This document shows, piece by piece, positions 18,803 to 27,900 of a stretch of DNA of 64,000 nt. A program made the position numbers and the translations under genes. Origin of the DNA: an uncultured bacterium (lineage in GTDB: Bacteria; Cyanobacteriota; Vampirovibrionia; Gastranaerophilales; Gastranaerophilaceae); assembly GCA_949300485.1 (NCBI GenBank), contig CASGEL010000001.1, forward strand, positions 124,001 to 188,000, given 5' to 3'. Numbering within the stretch: the first letter of the stretch is position 1; the number at the start of each line of letters is the position of its first letter. Below the pieces are notes generated by a model. It saw only the letters and a list, made by a program, of their open reading frames with translations. It had not been told where the DNA came from and made no database searches.

Positions 18803-19780
18803 ATGACACACCCTACTTCAAGTCAACCAAACCTATCTAAAAAAGTATCCGTATTTGTAAACTCTTTAAACAATGAAAATCTAAAACCTTTATATGAATT
18901 ATCACCTAAAGAAGCAAGAGAATTTCTTATAAATTTGCAGTCTGAATACTCTGTAAAAAATATTGAAACAACAGTTGAAGATACAATAATTCAAATACCT
19001 GAAGGAAAAGAAATAAAAATAAGAATTGTACGCCCTAAAAATAATGAAGAAAAATTACCGGTAATTTTATACCTGCATGGAGGCGGATGGATTTTAGGCG
19101 GAATTGAAACTCATGATAATCTTATAAAAAAACTATCCCTCTATTCAAATTCAGTTGTAATATTTGTTGAGTATTCTCTATCTCCTGAAGCAATATATCC
19201 AACAGCAATTAACGAAGCATTCGAAATCTTGAAATACATCTATAAAAATGAAGATATATTTAATATAGATAGAAATAAAATTGTACTTGCAGGAGATAGT
19301 GCAGGTGGGAATATGGCAACAGTCCTGGCTGCTAAAACAGCAAAAGAACAAGGCCCCGAAATATGTTTTCAAGCTTTATTTTACCCTGTAACAGATGCTA
19401 AGATGAATACTCAATCATACAAAGACTTTGAAAACGGTCCTTGGTTAAGCAAAAAAGCAATGGAATGGTTTTGGGATGCATATACACCGGATAAAAATAT
19501 CCGAAATAAGCCCGAAATTTCACCAATAAATGCAGAAGAAAAAGATTTAAAAATACTCCCCCCAACTTTAATTATCACTGCAGAAAATGATATCCTTAGA
19601 GATGAAGGAGAAAACTATGCAAAAAAACTCGATAATGCAGGAGTTAAAGTTTTTAACATAAGAATAAACGGAACTATTCATGATTTTATGATGTTAAATG
19701 CTTTAGAAAATTCTCAAGAAACTCAAGGAGCCATTTTTATTGCTGGTAAAATAATAAAAAACGCACTATATAAAAAATAA
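18803..19780 (+). CDS. Alpha/beta hydrolase of the hormone-sensitive-lipase (acetyl-esterase) family
   Basis: The ATG at 18803 is chosen for its AAGGAG at 18791-18796; a longer frame from 18746 lacks one. The 325-residue protein carries YLHGGGW (oxyanion hole), GDSAGGN (nucleophile serine), the acid in ITAENDILRDEG and the histidine in TIHDFM. This is the complete triad layout of the HSL/AB-hydrolase 3 family of cytoplasmic carboxylesterases. It has no signal peptide. It stands alone between the serine operon (divergent) and a SulP transporter, so the substrate is unknown. Confidence 0.88.
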   Translation: MTHPTSSQPNLSKKVSVFVNSLNNENLKPLYELSPKEAREFLINLQSEYSVKNIETTVEDTIIQIPEGKEIKIRIVRPKNNEEKLPVILYLHGGGWILGGIETHDNLIKKLSLYSNSVVIFVEYSLSPEAIYPTAINEAFEILKYIYKNEDIFNIDRNKIVLAGDSAGGNMATVLAAKTAKEQGPEICFQALFYPVTDAKMNTQSYKDFENGPWLSKKAMEWFWDAYTPDKNIRNKPEISPINAEEKDLKILPPTLIITAENDILRDEGENYAKKLDNAGVKVFNIRINGTIHDFMMLNALENSQETQGAIFIAGKIIKNALYKK

Positions 19781-19879
19781 AATTAGTCATAAAAGCTAAA
19801 TAGTTTACATTTCTTAATTGTATTTTTAACACTCAATATGATAACATATTCTTGTATATAGTAAAAAGGGGATATCACA

Positions 19880-21427
19880 ATGCCAGACACAATCAAAAAG
19901 GACTTTTTAGCTTCAATAATAGTATTTTTAATAGCATTACCTCTTGCTATAGGGATATCTATTGCCTGCGGTTTGCCGATATATAGCGGTATTGTTGCAG
20001 GAATCATCGGCGGTATTGTAGTCGGAATGTTTTCCGGAAATTCACTCCAGGTGTCAGGCCCTGCGGCAGGTCTTATCCTTATAATTGTTGATATTATTCA
20101 GCACATGGGAGTAGATAAACTGTTTTTGATAATATTTCTTGTAGGGCTTATGCAAATCGGTTTTGGTCTTTTGGCTTTTGGAAAGTGGTTTAGAGCCATT
20201 TCCCCTGCAATAATACAAGGAATGTTGGCAGGTATCGGTATTTCAATCTTTTTATCTCAGTTTCATATAATGCTTGACAGCAATCCGCAAAATAATTTTA
20301 TTGATAATATAAAAGATTTGTTTAGCGTTATATATAACTCAGTACTCCCTCTCGATGGCTCAGTTCACCATCAGGCTTGTATGATAGGTTTATTAACCAT
20401 CTCAATAATTTTATTGTGGAATGTTTTACCATACAAAAAATTAAAAGCAATACCGGCCGCTTTAGTCGGAATTATTGTTTCATCCATAGTTGCGAATTCT
20501 CTTCATCTTGAAATAAATTATATTCAAGTGAGTTCAAATTTCTGGAGTGATATTAACTTTATAAAATTCTCTGAATTTAGTCATATATTTAACTTAAATG
20601 TTATTTTAAATGCACTTGTAATCACATTCATTGCCAGCGCAGAAACTCTATTAACATCTGCCGCAATAGACAAAATGAGTGACAGATCAAAAACAGATTA
20701 TGACAAAGAAATTATCGCACAAGGTATCGGAAACTCTATTTCAGGAATGCTTGGAGGCTTACCGATAACAGGAGTTATAGTAAGAAGTGCAGCAAATATT
20801 AACGCAGATGCTCAAACTCGACTATCCGCTATTTTACATGGATTTTGGCTTTTATTATTTGTAACAGCATTTCCAACAGTATTAAACTATATTCCGATAT
20901 CTGCACTTGCGGCAATCCTTGTATACACAGGATATAAACTTATTGATATAAATGCTGCAAAATACATTCTTAACCTTAGCAAAGGGGAATTTGCAATATA
21001 TATAATCACCCTTGTGGCAATATTATTTACAAACCTGTTTGAAGGGATTTTAATCGGTTTTGCCTGTGCATTTATAAAAAGTGCATATAAAGTCTTAAAA
21101 GTTGATATTGACACTGAAAATATAGAAAATGAAAACAAAATTGTCGCAAATCTACATGGAAATATTACATTCCTGCAATTACCAACATTAATTGAAACAT
21201 TAGAAAAACTTCCTAAAAACAAAAATCTTACACTATGCGCAAGCAGATTACATTTTATAGACCATGCCTGCATTGATTTTATAAAATCGTGGGAAAAAGA
21301 AAGAAAAAATAATATGGAAGGATATGAAATCTATATTGATTGGGAGAAAATGAGCAAAGCTTACCCAAGCTTTAAGTGGCACTTCTTCCATGATGAAGAT
21401 AATGAAAAACTTAACAGCGGACATTAA
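19880..21427 (+). CDS. SulP-family anion transporter with STAS domain
   Basis: The 515-residue inner-membrane protein has about ten or more hydrophobic helices starting at residue 9, the QVSGPAAGL motif near 57 typical of SulP/SLC26 permeases, SAETLLTSAAIDKM in the middle, and a C-terminal cytoplasmic STAS domain (about 415-505). The family moves sulfate, bicarbonate, dicarboxylates or other anions, often with sodium or protons; sequence alone does not tell which. A GGGGAT ribosome site precedes the ATG. A second SulP gene is present at the right end of the window. Confidence 0.9.
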   Translation: MPDTIKKDFLASIIVFLIALPLAIGISIACGLPIYSGIVAGIIGGIVVGMFSGNSLQVSGPAAGLILIIVDIIQHMGVDKLFLIIFLVGLMQIGFGLLAFGKWFRAISPAIIQGMLAGIGISIFLSQFHIMLDSNPQNNFIDNIKDLFSVIYNSVLPLDGSVHHQACMIGLLTISIILLWNVLPYKKLKAIPAALVGIIVSSIVANSLHLEINYIQVSSNFWSDINFIKFSEFSHIFNLNVILNALVITFIASAETLLTSAAIDKMSDRSKTDYDKEIIAQGIGNSISGMLGGLPITGVIVRSAANINADAQTRLSAILHGFWLLLFVTAFPTVLNYIPISALAAILVYTGYKLIDINAAKYILNLSKGEFAIYIITLVAILFTNLFEGILIGFACAFIKSAYKVLKVDIDTENIENENKIVANLHGNITFLQLPTLIETLEKLPKNKNLTLCASRLHFIDHACIDFIKSWEKERKNNMEGYEIYIDWEKMSKAYPSFKWHFFHDEDNEKLNSGH

Positions 21428-21435
21428 AAAATTAC

Positions 21436-21466
21436 TTGACTGATAGCTGCTATCAAGTTGTAAAGT
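21436..21466 (+). promoter_or_regulatory. Promoter with 19-bp spacer and internal dyad, MerR-regulator style
   Basis: TTGACT (21436-21441), a 19-base spacer and TAAAGT (21461-21466). Within the spacer is the inverted repeat GATAGC-T-GCTATC (21442-21454). A consensus -35, an over-long 19-base spacer and a centred dyad are the hallmarks of promoters activated by MerR-family regulators. It lies 44 bases before the cupin gene. No MerR gene is seen in the window. Confidence 0.5.
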
Positions 21467-21509
21467 AATAATATAGAGGTAATCTACTAGAATAAGAAAG
21501 GGCTTAATC

Positions 21510-21968
21510 ATGAAAAAATTACTCGCTATATTATTTTGTACAGTACTGATAACAGGAGGAAATGCAGCTATGTCACAAAATTTGGAACAACCGTTTGCAC
21601 AAGGTGAGATAAACCCTTATGGCAAATTTTTTACCGGAACTACATATCTTAGCAGACTTGTTGAAAAAGATGATATATGGAATTCATCAATTGCAAATGT
21701 AACTTTTGAACCGGGAGCAAGAACAAACTGGCACAAGCATTCAGGCGGGCAGCTTTTACTTGTAACCTCAGGCGAAGGAAGATATCAGGAAAAAGGTAAA
21801 GATATACAAATTTTGAAAAAAGGCGATGTTGTTAAAATCCCGCCAAATGTAGAGCACTGGCATGGAGCAGCTCCAAATAGCTGGTTTGCACATATTTCAA
21901 TAGAGCCAAACATTCCAAATAATTCCGTAACCTGGCTTGAACCGGTAACGGATAAAGAATATAAATAG
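21510..21968 (+). CDS. Secreted cupin-domain protein
   Basis: This 152-residue protein has an N-terminal signal peptide (MKKLLAILFCTVLITGGNAA) and a single small cupin barrel. Metal ligands are visible as His75 and His77 with Gln81 in NWHKHSGGQ (cupin motif 1) and His116/His118 in EHWHG (motif 2). This type is usually annotated as a cupin accompanying carboxymuconolactone-decarboxylase-like proteins; its substrate is unknown. Export to the envelope is inferred from the signal. It has its own promoter with a MerR-like operator, suggesting induction by a chemical or redox signal. Confidence 0.85.
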   Translation: MKKLLAILFCTVLITGGNAAMSQNLEQPFAQGEINPYGKFFTGTTYLSRLVEKDDIWNSSIANVTFEPGARTNWHKHSGGQLLLVTSGEGRYQEKGKDIQILKKGDVVKIPPNVEHWHGAAPNSWFAHISIEPNIPNNSVTWLEPVTDKEYK

Positions 21969-22003
21969 TAGATATAAAAGAAGAAGATAAGGAGAACTAT
22001 TAA

Positions 22004-23752
22004 ATGTCAATCTTAGATAAGATTAACAGTCCTCAAGATGTAAAAAAATTATCTCTAGAGGAAATGAAGACACTTGCCCAAGACATAAGAGAAGGAATAT
22101 TAACCCGAGTTAACGCAATAGGCGGACACTTAGGCCCTGATTTGGGGATAGTTGAAACAACTATTGCACTGCATTATGTTTTCAACTCGCCTGTTGATAA
22201 GATCGTTTTTGATGTATCTCACCAGGTATATCCGCATAAAATGTTGACCGGAAGAAAAGAAGGATTTACAAACCCTTTGGAACATTCAGAAATTTCAGGA
22301 TATTTTAATCCTAATGAAAGTGAACATGACCCGTTTATTATAGGGCACACATCAACTTCAATAAGCTTGGCTACAGGTCTTGCCAAAGCAAGAGATTTAA
22401 AAGGTGAAAATTATAATATTATTGCCCTTATTGGAGATGGTTCCTTAAGCGGAGGGGAAGCATTTGAAGGATTTAACAATGCTTCAGTACTAAATTCTAA
22501 CTTCATTGCAATAATTAATGATAATGAAATGTCTATTGCAGAAACCCATGGCGGATTATACAAAAATCTTGCTGAATTAAGAGAATCCAAAGGTAAAGCT
22601 GAAAATAATTTCTTTAAAACTTTCGGATTTGAATATTACTATGTAGAAGAAGGCAATGATATTAAAACAATGATTGATATTCTACAAAAAGTAAAAGATA
22701 CCAATAAACCTACGATCATTCATATCCATACATTGAAAGGGAAAGGATATGAACCGGCAATTTTAGACAAAGAATCTTACCACTGGCAATTACCAGGGTT
22801 TATGGATAAACATGAAGATACTGAACAGATTGAAAGTTATTACTCTATTACAACAGACTATATTCTAAAAAAACATGAAAAAGATAATACAGTAATCGCA
22901 ATCAGTCCATCTACACCTGGAGCTTATGGATTTACTAAAGAATTTCGGAATAAATTAGGCAAAAATTATACAGATGTCGGTATTGCTGAAGAACATGCAG
23001 TTGCATTCGCATCAGGCCTTGCTAAAAATGGTGCAAAACCTATTTTGGCAGTATTAAGTTCTTTCATCCAAAGAACTTATGACCAATTATCTCAAGATTT
23101 AGCGCTAAATAATTCTCCTGCAACACTTTTAATTTGCTGGGGAGCAATTTCGCCTGCTGATGCAACACATCTTGGAGTATTTGATATCCCGATGATTTCA
23201 AACATTCCAAATATTGTTTACCTTGCACCTACTTGTAAGGAAGAATATTTAAGAATGCTTGACTGGTCTGTAGAACAGACTAAATATCCTGTTGCAATCA
23301 GAGTCCCGTTTGGAAATGTTATATCTACAGGAATCGAGGATACTACAGATTACTCAATTCTAAATAAATTCAAAGTTGAAGAACAAGGTAAAGAAATTGC
23401 AATTTTAGGTCTTGGAAACTTTTTACAGCTTGCAAAAGAAGTAAAACAAGAATTAAAATCAAAAATGAACATCAATGCAACAGTAATCAATCCAAGATTT
23501 ATTACAGGCTTGGATAAAGAACTGTTAGAAACCCTAAAGCAAGACCACAGCCTTGTTATAACATTGGAAGATGGTGTTTTAGAAGGCGGATTTGGTGAAA
23601 AAATTGCAAGCTACTATGGTTCAAGTAATATGAAGGTTCTGAACTACGGAGCTCAAAAAGAATTCACCGACAGAATCCCTCTTGATAAATTGTACGAAAA
23701 ATATCATTTAACAAAAGAACTTATAGTTAAAGATATTAAAAACATACTATAA
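22004..23752 (+). CDS. dxs: 1-Deoxy-D-xylulose-5-phosphate synthase-like enzyme (divergent, short form)
   Basis: The 582-residue thiamine-diphosphate enzyme has the DXS layout: GGHLGPDLG near 40, DVSHQVYPHKMLTGR near 70, GDGSLSGGEA with NDNEMSI (TPP/Mg motif), KGKGYEPA, and the catalytic AEEHAV glutamate. DXS condenses pyruvate and glyceraldehyde-3-phosphate for isoprenoid, thiamine and pyridoxal synthesis. It is about 40 residues shorter than classical DXS, with DVSHQ for DVGHQ and KGKGYEPA...YHW for the usual FHG. It therefore belongs to a divergent branch also seen in Firmicutes and could be a second copy. It has a strong AAGGAG ribosome site and no isoprenoid neighbours. Confidence 0.8.
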   Translation: MSILDKINSPQDVKKLSLEEMKTLAQDIREGILTRVNAIGGHLGPDLGIVETTIALHYVFNSPVDKIVFDVSHQVYPHKMLTGRKEGFTNPLEHSEISGYFNPNESEHDPFIIGHTSTSISLATGLAKARDLKGENYNIIALIGDGSLSGGEAFEGFNNASVLNSNFIAIINDNEMSIAETHGGLYKNLAELRESKGKAENNFFKTFGFEYYYVEEGNDIKTMIDILQKVKDTNKPTIIHIHTLKGKGYEPAILDKESYHWQLPGFMDKHEDTEQIESYYSITTDYILKKHEKDNTVIAISPSTPGAYGFTKEFRNKLGKNYTDVGIAEEHAVAFASGLAKNGAKPILAVLSSFIQRTYDQLSQDLALNNSPATLLICWGAISPADATHLGVFDIPMISNIPNIVYLAPTCKEEYLRMLDWSVEQTKYPVAIRVPFGNVISTGIEDTTDYSILNKFKVEEQGKEIAILGLGNFLQLAKEVKQELKSKMNINATVINPRFITGLDKELLETLKQDHSLVITLEDGVLEGGFGEKIASYYGSSNMKVLNYGAQKEFTDRIPLDKLYEKYHLTKELIVKDIKNIL

Positions 23753-23782
23753 TAATAGCCCTAAATTATATACCTCAAAATG

Positions 23783-23832
23783 TATAAACTGCTTATGAAT
23801 TTATATATTCCTAAGCAGTTTATATGCTTTTT
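23783..23832 (+). terminator. Terminator after the DXS-like gene
   Basis: A 13-bp perfect stem (23783-23795 with 23812-23824, arm TATAAACTGCTTA) is followed by TGCTTTTTT. It overlaps the 3' end of the convergent DUF1893 gene, so it probably serves both. Confidence 0.7.
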
Positions 23833-24280
23833 TAGGACTGTCAATATCTTGAACCTTCTTTTCCATAGGACAAAGGTCCGTTCCGTCCGAATTTTTAATA
23901 TTATCTACCACAACATCTGCAAAGTATTCTACTTTGTATTCCTCAAAGACTTTTATAGCAGGTTTTGAAATTAAAGGAGTATAAACTTTTTTAGCTTTAC
24001 CATATACTAATAATAATGCAGAGGCTTTACCAATACATCTATCTCCTACATATGCGTTTCTAAAATTGTTATGCTCAAGATAAGTTATAACAGGTCTTAC
24101 ACCTTTTCCTTCGTAAAAATGAATATCACTTCCTTTTTCAACAACAAGCGAATGTACTGCAAGAAAATTTCTCATCTGATTTTCTGTAGTTTGAAATTCT
24201 TTTGCCTCTGCACTATTAAAAAATAAAAGAAATGTTATTACTGTTAGAAATATTGATTTAATAAAATTTTTTATTTTCAT
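23801..24280 (-). CDS. Exported DUF1893-domain protein
   Basis: The protein is 159 residues. An N-terminal signal peptide of about 26 residues (hydrophobic core IFLTVITFLLFFNSAEA) is followed by a DUF1893 domain: GVRPVITYLE, DRCIGKASALLLVYG, KPAIKVFEEY, and the family's C-terminal DLCPMEKKVQDIDSPKKAY. DUF1893 proteins are normally small and cytoplasmic, of unknown function, so the signal peptide is unusual. A GGAG site precedes the ATG. It is 31 bases downstream of another exported hypothetical protein, and the pair may form an operon. Confidence 0.8.
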   Translation of the reverse strand: MKIKNFIKSIFLTVITFLLFFNSAEAKEFQTTENQMRNFLAVHSLVVEKGSDIHFYEGKGVRPVITYLEHNNFRNAYVGDRCIGKASALLLVYGKAKKVYTPLISKPAIKVFEEYKVEYFADVVVDNIKNSDGTDLCPMEKKVQDIDSPKKAYKLLRNI

Positions 24281-24311
24281 TTTATTAACTCCGATAAAAG
24301 TTCCTACAGTG

Positions 24312-24863
24312 CTAAAATTCTATTTTTAACTCTTCTGCATTATCATCAAAAATAAAAATAAGTTTTTGAATTTTATCCATATCTAAACCCAAAGCCAAAA
24401 TACGTAATGTTTCACCTTTTTTTATTGTATAATCTTTTGGAAAATCATAAAGATATGGCTGAGTTTCAAGCTGACTTTTCAAGCCGAAGTAGTCATCAAT
24501 AAATGGTACATATGTATACCAATACTTATAAGACCTGACATTAACTCTTGTCCAATGACTTTTACGAGTAATATTTTTATTTGCATGATATTCAGAATCA
24601 ACGCCTTTTAATAATAAATCTTTATCTGTGTTATTTGTAATAATATATTCATAAGGTTTTCCATCCTTGTAAGAATATTTAAATTCAAACATATTCTTTT
24701 CAATTTTTATCCCATCTTTTTCATAAACATCATGATATGTTTTATTAAGCTTTATTTCTTCATTGTATGGTTTGTATGGATTTGTATTAACCCAAGTGTC
24801 TACAGCTGCAAATACAGGATTGCATAAAAATCCAAATAAAACGATTAAAAGAATCTTTTTCAT
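24312..24863 (-). CDS. Exported hypothetical protein
   Basis: This 183-residue protein has a clear signal peptide (MKKILLIVLFGFLCNPVFAA) and a strong GGAGGG ribosome site. The mature part is rich in Tyr, Lys and Asp and looks like an all-beta domain with YEYIITNNTDKDLLLKGVDSEY and KGETLRILALG. These resemble immunoglobulin-like folds that stabilise periplasmic proteins, but no family is recognised. It is the first gene of a probable two-gene unit with the DUF1893 protein. Confidence 0.65.
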   Translation of the reverse strand: MKKILLIVLFGFLCNPVFAAVDTWVNTNPYKPYNEEIKLNKTYHDVYEKDGIKIEKNMFEFKYSYKDGKPYEYIITNNTDKDLLLKGVDSEYHANKNITRKSHWTRVNVRSYKYWYTYVPFIDDYFGLKSQLETQPYLYDFPKDYTIKKGETLRILALGLDMDKIQKLIFIFDDNAEELKIEF

Positions 24864-25123
24864 AATTTCCCTCCAATTTATGTAAAGGTTAGTTTACTAT
24901 AAGTTAAGTATAATTTCATCTAAAAAAAAGAATTCTTAATAATTCGTAAAATTAATGAGAAATTTAAATACATATAACTTTGATTTATAAATAAACACAT
25001 AATATAAGTTTTAGTAACATAGTAATTTACTTATTTGTAATAATTTGTAAAGTAGACCTACATATATAGCAATTTTATATTTTCAGTTCTTTATAGTGTA
25101 TGTGTATAAATAAGGACAATAGT

Positions 25124-26566
25124 GTGTTAATCAATCTTACCCCGATAAATTTTCAATATAAAAATTATACACAAAATCAACGTGTAACCAAATCACATCT
25201 TGCACCTTTAGCTCAGGATACTGTTTCGTTTGGAGCAATGAAAAAGAAAGAATTTGAAGGGATAGATTTAGCGGTTGTTGAAAAATTTAAAGCGCCTATT
25301 GAAAAATTTAATTCTAACGAAGATTTACAAAACTGGGCAGGCAATAAAGCAAAAACTATTGCCGAAACAGACTTTGGCGGACGGCAGCATGAAACTGAAA
25401 TTCAAAGGAAAGCAATAATCAAAGAGTGGGCAGATTATGTGTTTAATGAAAATGACGCTTATTCAAACACAACTGCACTTTTAATTTTGAATGCCATAAC
25501 AAAAGATTTAAAACCCGATAACGATACAATCCCTCCTGTTTTAAACAAAGGAGTTCTTGCTGATTGCATATATGAAATTGATAAAAATACTAAAAATGAC
25601 CAGAAATACCGGTTTGATTTAAACAAAATGTATCAAAATAAGTTGCGTGCTTTTTATCTTGCTGACACAGGAACTAATACCGGCGAAACTGATACAAAAT
25701 GGATTATTATTCCATCTAAAAAACACGACCCTGAAAATTTTGAAGCTAACGTTGAGAAATTGAAAGCACTATCCTATAAAACCTGGTGTACGAAAAGTAA
25801 TAACGCAGAACCATACCTTGCAGAAGGGGATTTCCACGTATATCTTGAAAACGGTAAGCCCAAACTCGGAGTGAGATTTGTTGGAGATGAAATACAGGAA
25901 ATTCAGGGCGAACGAAACAACAATAGAATTCCGGTGGATTCGCTGGATGTTATGCAAAAACATATTTCTGAAAATAATATGCAACTAACAAATAATGCAA
26001 AAGATGAAATAAAATCTGCGGTAACTGCAAGAAAAGAAATAACAAAAATAAAAAATGATTTAAAAGCAGCAATAGAGAATAATGATGCTAAAACAATATA
26101 TAGATGCTTGGGAATAGAAGTAGAAGAAGATAAAGACGGATATTTAACAATTTTTGAATACGAACAACAGTCTGAGGACTATACATTTAAAGATTTAGGA
26201 ATAAATGAAAATAAACTATTAGAAAAAGTTAAAAAAATCGAGAATGATGCTGATTTCTATGATTCAGAGGTTACTAATTTAAAAAATCTTGAAGTTATAG
26301 ATGGAAATGCTAATTTCTGTCATTCCAAGATTACTGATTTAGGAAACCTCAAAAAGATTGGAGGAAATGCTTGTTTCTATGCTTCTCAGGTTACTAATTT
26401 AGAAAATCTTCAAACTATTGACGGAAACGCTGATTTCAGTGATTCACAGGTAACTGATTTAGGCAACCTTGAAAAAATCGGTGGGGATGTTTATATCAAA
26501 AACTCACCGCTGACTGTTGAGGATTTTAAAAATATTAAAATCGACGGTGATATTGTTGTTGATTAG
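25124..26566 (+). CDS. Hypothetical lineage-type protein with VSFGAM motif and 20-residue leucine-rich-like repeats
   Basis: I favour the GTG at 25124 because AAGGA (25112-25116) lies 7 bases upstream; an in-frame ATG at 25100 has no ribosome site. The protein is 480 residues. The N-terminus carries DTVSFGAM, the short motif shared with other hypotheticals here. The centre is a mixed, charged domain (about 30-380). The C-terminus has four tandem 20-residue units of the pattern N-L-x-x-I-x-G-N-A-x-F-x-x-S-x-[IV]-T-[DN]-L-x, ending at GDVYIKNSPL, which predict a short parallel beta-helix/LRR-like solenoid. The domain may bind a partner protein. No signal peptide is evident. Confidence 0.7.
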   Translation: MLINLTPINFQYKNYTQNQRVTKSHLAPLAQDTVSFGAMKKKEFEGIDLAVVEKFKAPIEKFNSNEDLQNWAGNKAKTIAETDFGGRQHETEIQRKAIIKEWADYVFNENDAYSNTTALLILNAITKDLKPDNDTIPPVLNKGVLADCIYEIDKNTKNDQKYRFDLNKMYQNKLRAFYLADTGTNTGETDTKWIIIPSKKHDPENFEANVEKLKALSYKTWCTKSNNAEPYLAEGDFHVYLENGKPKLGVRFVGDEIQEIQGERNNNRIPVDSLDVMQKHISENNMQLTNNAKDEIKSAVTARKEITKIKNDLKAAIENNDAKTIYRCLGIEVEEDKDGYLTIFEYEQQSEDYTFKDLGINENKLLEKVKKIENDADFYDSEVTNLKNLEVIDGNANFCHSKITDLGNLKKIGGNACFYASQVTNLENLQTIDGNADFSDSQVTDLGNLEKIGGDVYIKNSPLTVEDFKNIKIDGDIVVD

Positions 26567-26691
26567 ATAAGATTAGAAGCTGTTAGTTTGGCTTTCTTTT
26601 CAAACGTGATTTAACAGGACATTAATCGTATTTGAAATTTTCTTTGATTTTGGAAGTTTTTAGCCAAATGTAAAGTAAAATGTGAAAACTA

Positions 26692-26730
26692 AAAATTCCA
26701 CGGGCTATTAATTCCGTGAAATTTTCAATA
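26692..26730 (+). terminator. Probable terminator after the repeat protein
   Basis: An imperfect stem AAAATTCCACGG / CCGTGAAATTTT with one mismatch, then a weak T-run. It lies 125 bases after the stop codon, so the assignment is uncertain. Confidence 0.4.
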
Positions 26731-26783
26731 TCTGAATACGCAAGGCACTTATATCTTTGCTTTTAGACTTAATGCATCATATC

Positions 26784-27416
26784 TTATTTTATAAAATTTG
26801 TGTAAATATAATTTTCAATATTTGGTAAATCGTGATTAGATTTAATATAAAATTCTTTCATTTCTAAAAACCAAGCCATATTTGTACCTAATATTCTCAT
26901 AGTCTGCAGACCTTCTTCATCTTTTTTAACATCTTCAGGCGTCCAACCATGAACCATATTCCAATATCTTGAAGATATAATAGGCATTTCTGACACTAAA
27001 AAATATTTATTTAATTGGTCTAAAGTTGCAGTTGTTCCTGCACGTCTTGCAGAAATTATTGCTGCACCGGGTTTAAGATAAAACCTCTTTTTATTGCTCA
27101 AAGAATCTGCAAAAAAGGCTCTATCTAAAAAAGGTACAATTATACCGCTGGCACTTGCATAGTGAACAGGAGAACCAAAAATAAATCCATCAGCATTTTC
27201 AGCTTTATCAAGGAATTCATTCACTTTATCGTTAATAACACATTTGCCTAATTTTGCACAAGCTCTGCAATCTCGGCAAGGAGAAATTGCATTTGTTCCA
27301 ATATAAAATATTTCAGTTTCAATATTTTTTTGATTTAATACATTTGCGACTTCACATAAAGCAGTATAAGTACAGCCCAGTTTATGTGGTGAACCATTTA
27401 GTAAAAGAACTTTCAT
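26784..27416 (-). CDS. Flavodoxin-fold NAD(P)H-dependent oxidoreductase with cysteine cluster
   Basis: The 210-residue protein starts MKVLLLNGSPHKLGCTY, the FMN phosphate loop of the NADPH-dependent FMN reductase/iron-sulfur flavoprotein family. A compact C-x2-C-x2-C-x5-C cluster (Cys47, 50, 53, 59) could hold an iron-sulfur centre as in Isf proteins. GSPVHYASASG is the isoalloxazine-contact loop. Start is the ATG at 27416 with GGAG upstream; a GTG directly before it is less likely. It follows the lumazine-binding-like gene by 2 bases, with the pair divergent from an HxlR regulator, so it is probably induced by a redox-active or electrophilic compound. Confidence 0.85.
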   Translation of the reverse strand: MKVLLLNGSPHKLGCTYTALCEVANVLNQKNIETEIFYIGTNAISPCRDCRACAKLGKCVINDKVNEFLDKAENADGFIFGSPVHYASASGIIVPFLDRAFFADSLSNKKRFYLKPGAAIISARRAGTTATLDQLNKYFLVSEMPIISSRYWNMVHGWTPEDVKKDEEGLQTMRILGTNMAWFLEMKEFYIKSNHDLPNIENYIYTNFIK

Positions 27417-27418
27417 CA

Positions 27419-27799
27419 CTACTCTCCATAAGATAATGTATCATAAACTTTTGCAACAATTTTCCAATCACCGTTAATCTTATTCATAATTAATAAATCT
27501 GTGAATTTATACCCGTGCCAATTATCTTCAATAACCCTCACTACCGCAATGGTTTTTTCTAATGTAATAACATCCACTCTTGCGACATAATCATCTGTGC
27601 AAGCCCCCATTTTATCTATAGTATCGTAGAAAAGTTGAATTGAACCTGATTGATATTCTTTTTCATTTAATTGACCATAGAAGCTTGCCTTTTCATAAAA
27701 ATAAGGTTTTACAATTTCACTATTACCATTTTTAACAGCTTCAATAAATTTTCTTGCTAAATTCTCAACTGTGTTGAATTCTTCTATTTGTTCTCTCAT
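27419..27799 (-). CDS. NTF2-like/putative lumazine-binding protein
   Basis: This 126-residue protein has the cone-shaped NTF2/SnoaL-like pattern: a helical start (NTVENLARKFIEAVKNGN), a middle SFYGQLNEKEYQSGSIQLFYDTI, and paired strands VARVDVITLEKTIAVVRV and DLLIMNKINGDWKIVAKVY. The last is characteristic of the putative lumazine-binding family. Its role is probably small-molecule binding or isomerisation. A very strong AAAGGAGG ribosome site precedes the ATG. It is the first gene of the divergent unit opposite the HxlR regulator. Confidence 0.75.
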   Translation of the reverse strand: MREQIEEFNTVENLARKFIEAVKNGNSEIVKPYFYEKASFYGQLNEKEYQSGSIQLFYDTIDKMGACTDDYVARVDVITLEKTIAVVRVIEDNWHGYKFTDLLIMNKINGDWKIVAKVYDTLSYGE

Positions 27800-27900
27800 A
27801 TAATCCTCCTTTACTTTTTACAAGAAGCATGATAAACTTTAGCGGTAATTTATTCAAGTACGGATATTTAGGTAACCTACTTACTTTAAAGGAACCATTT

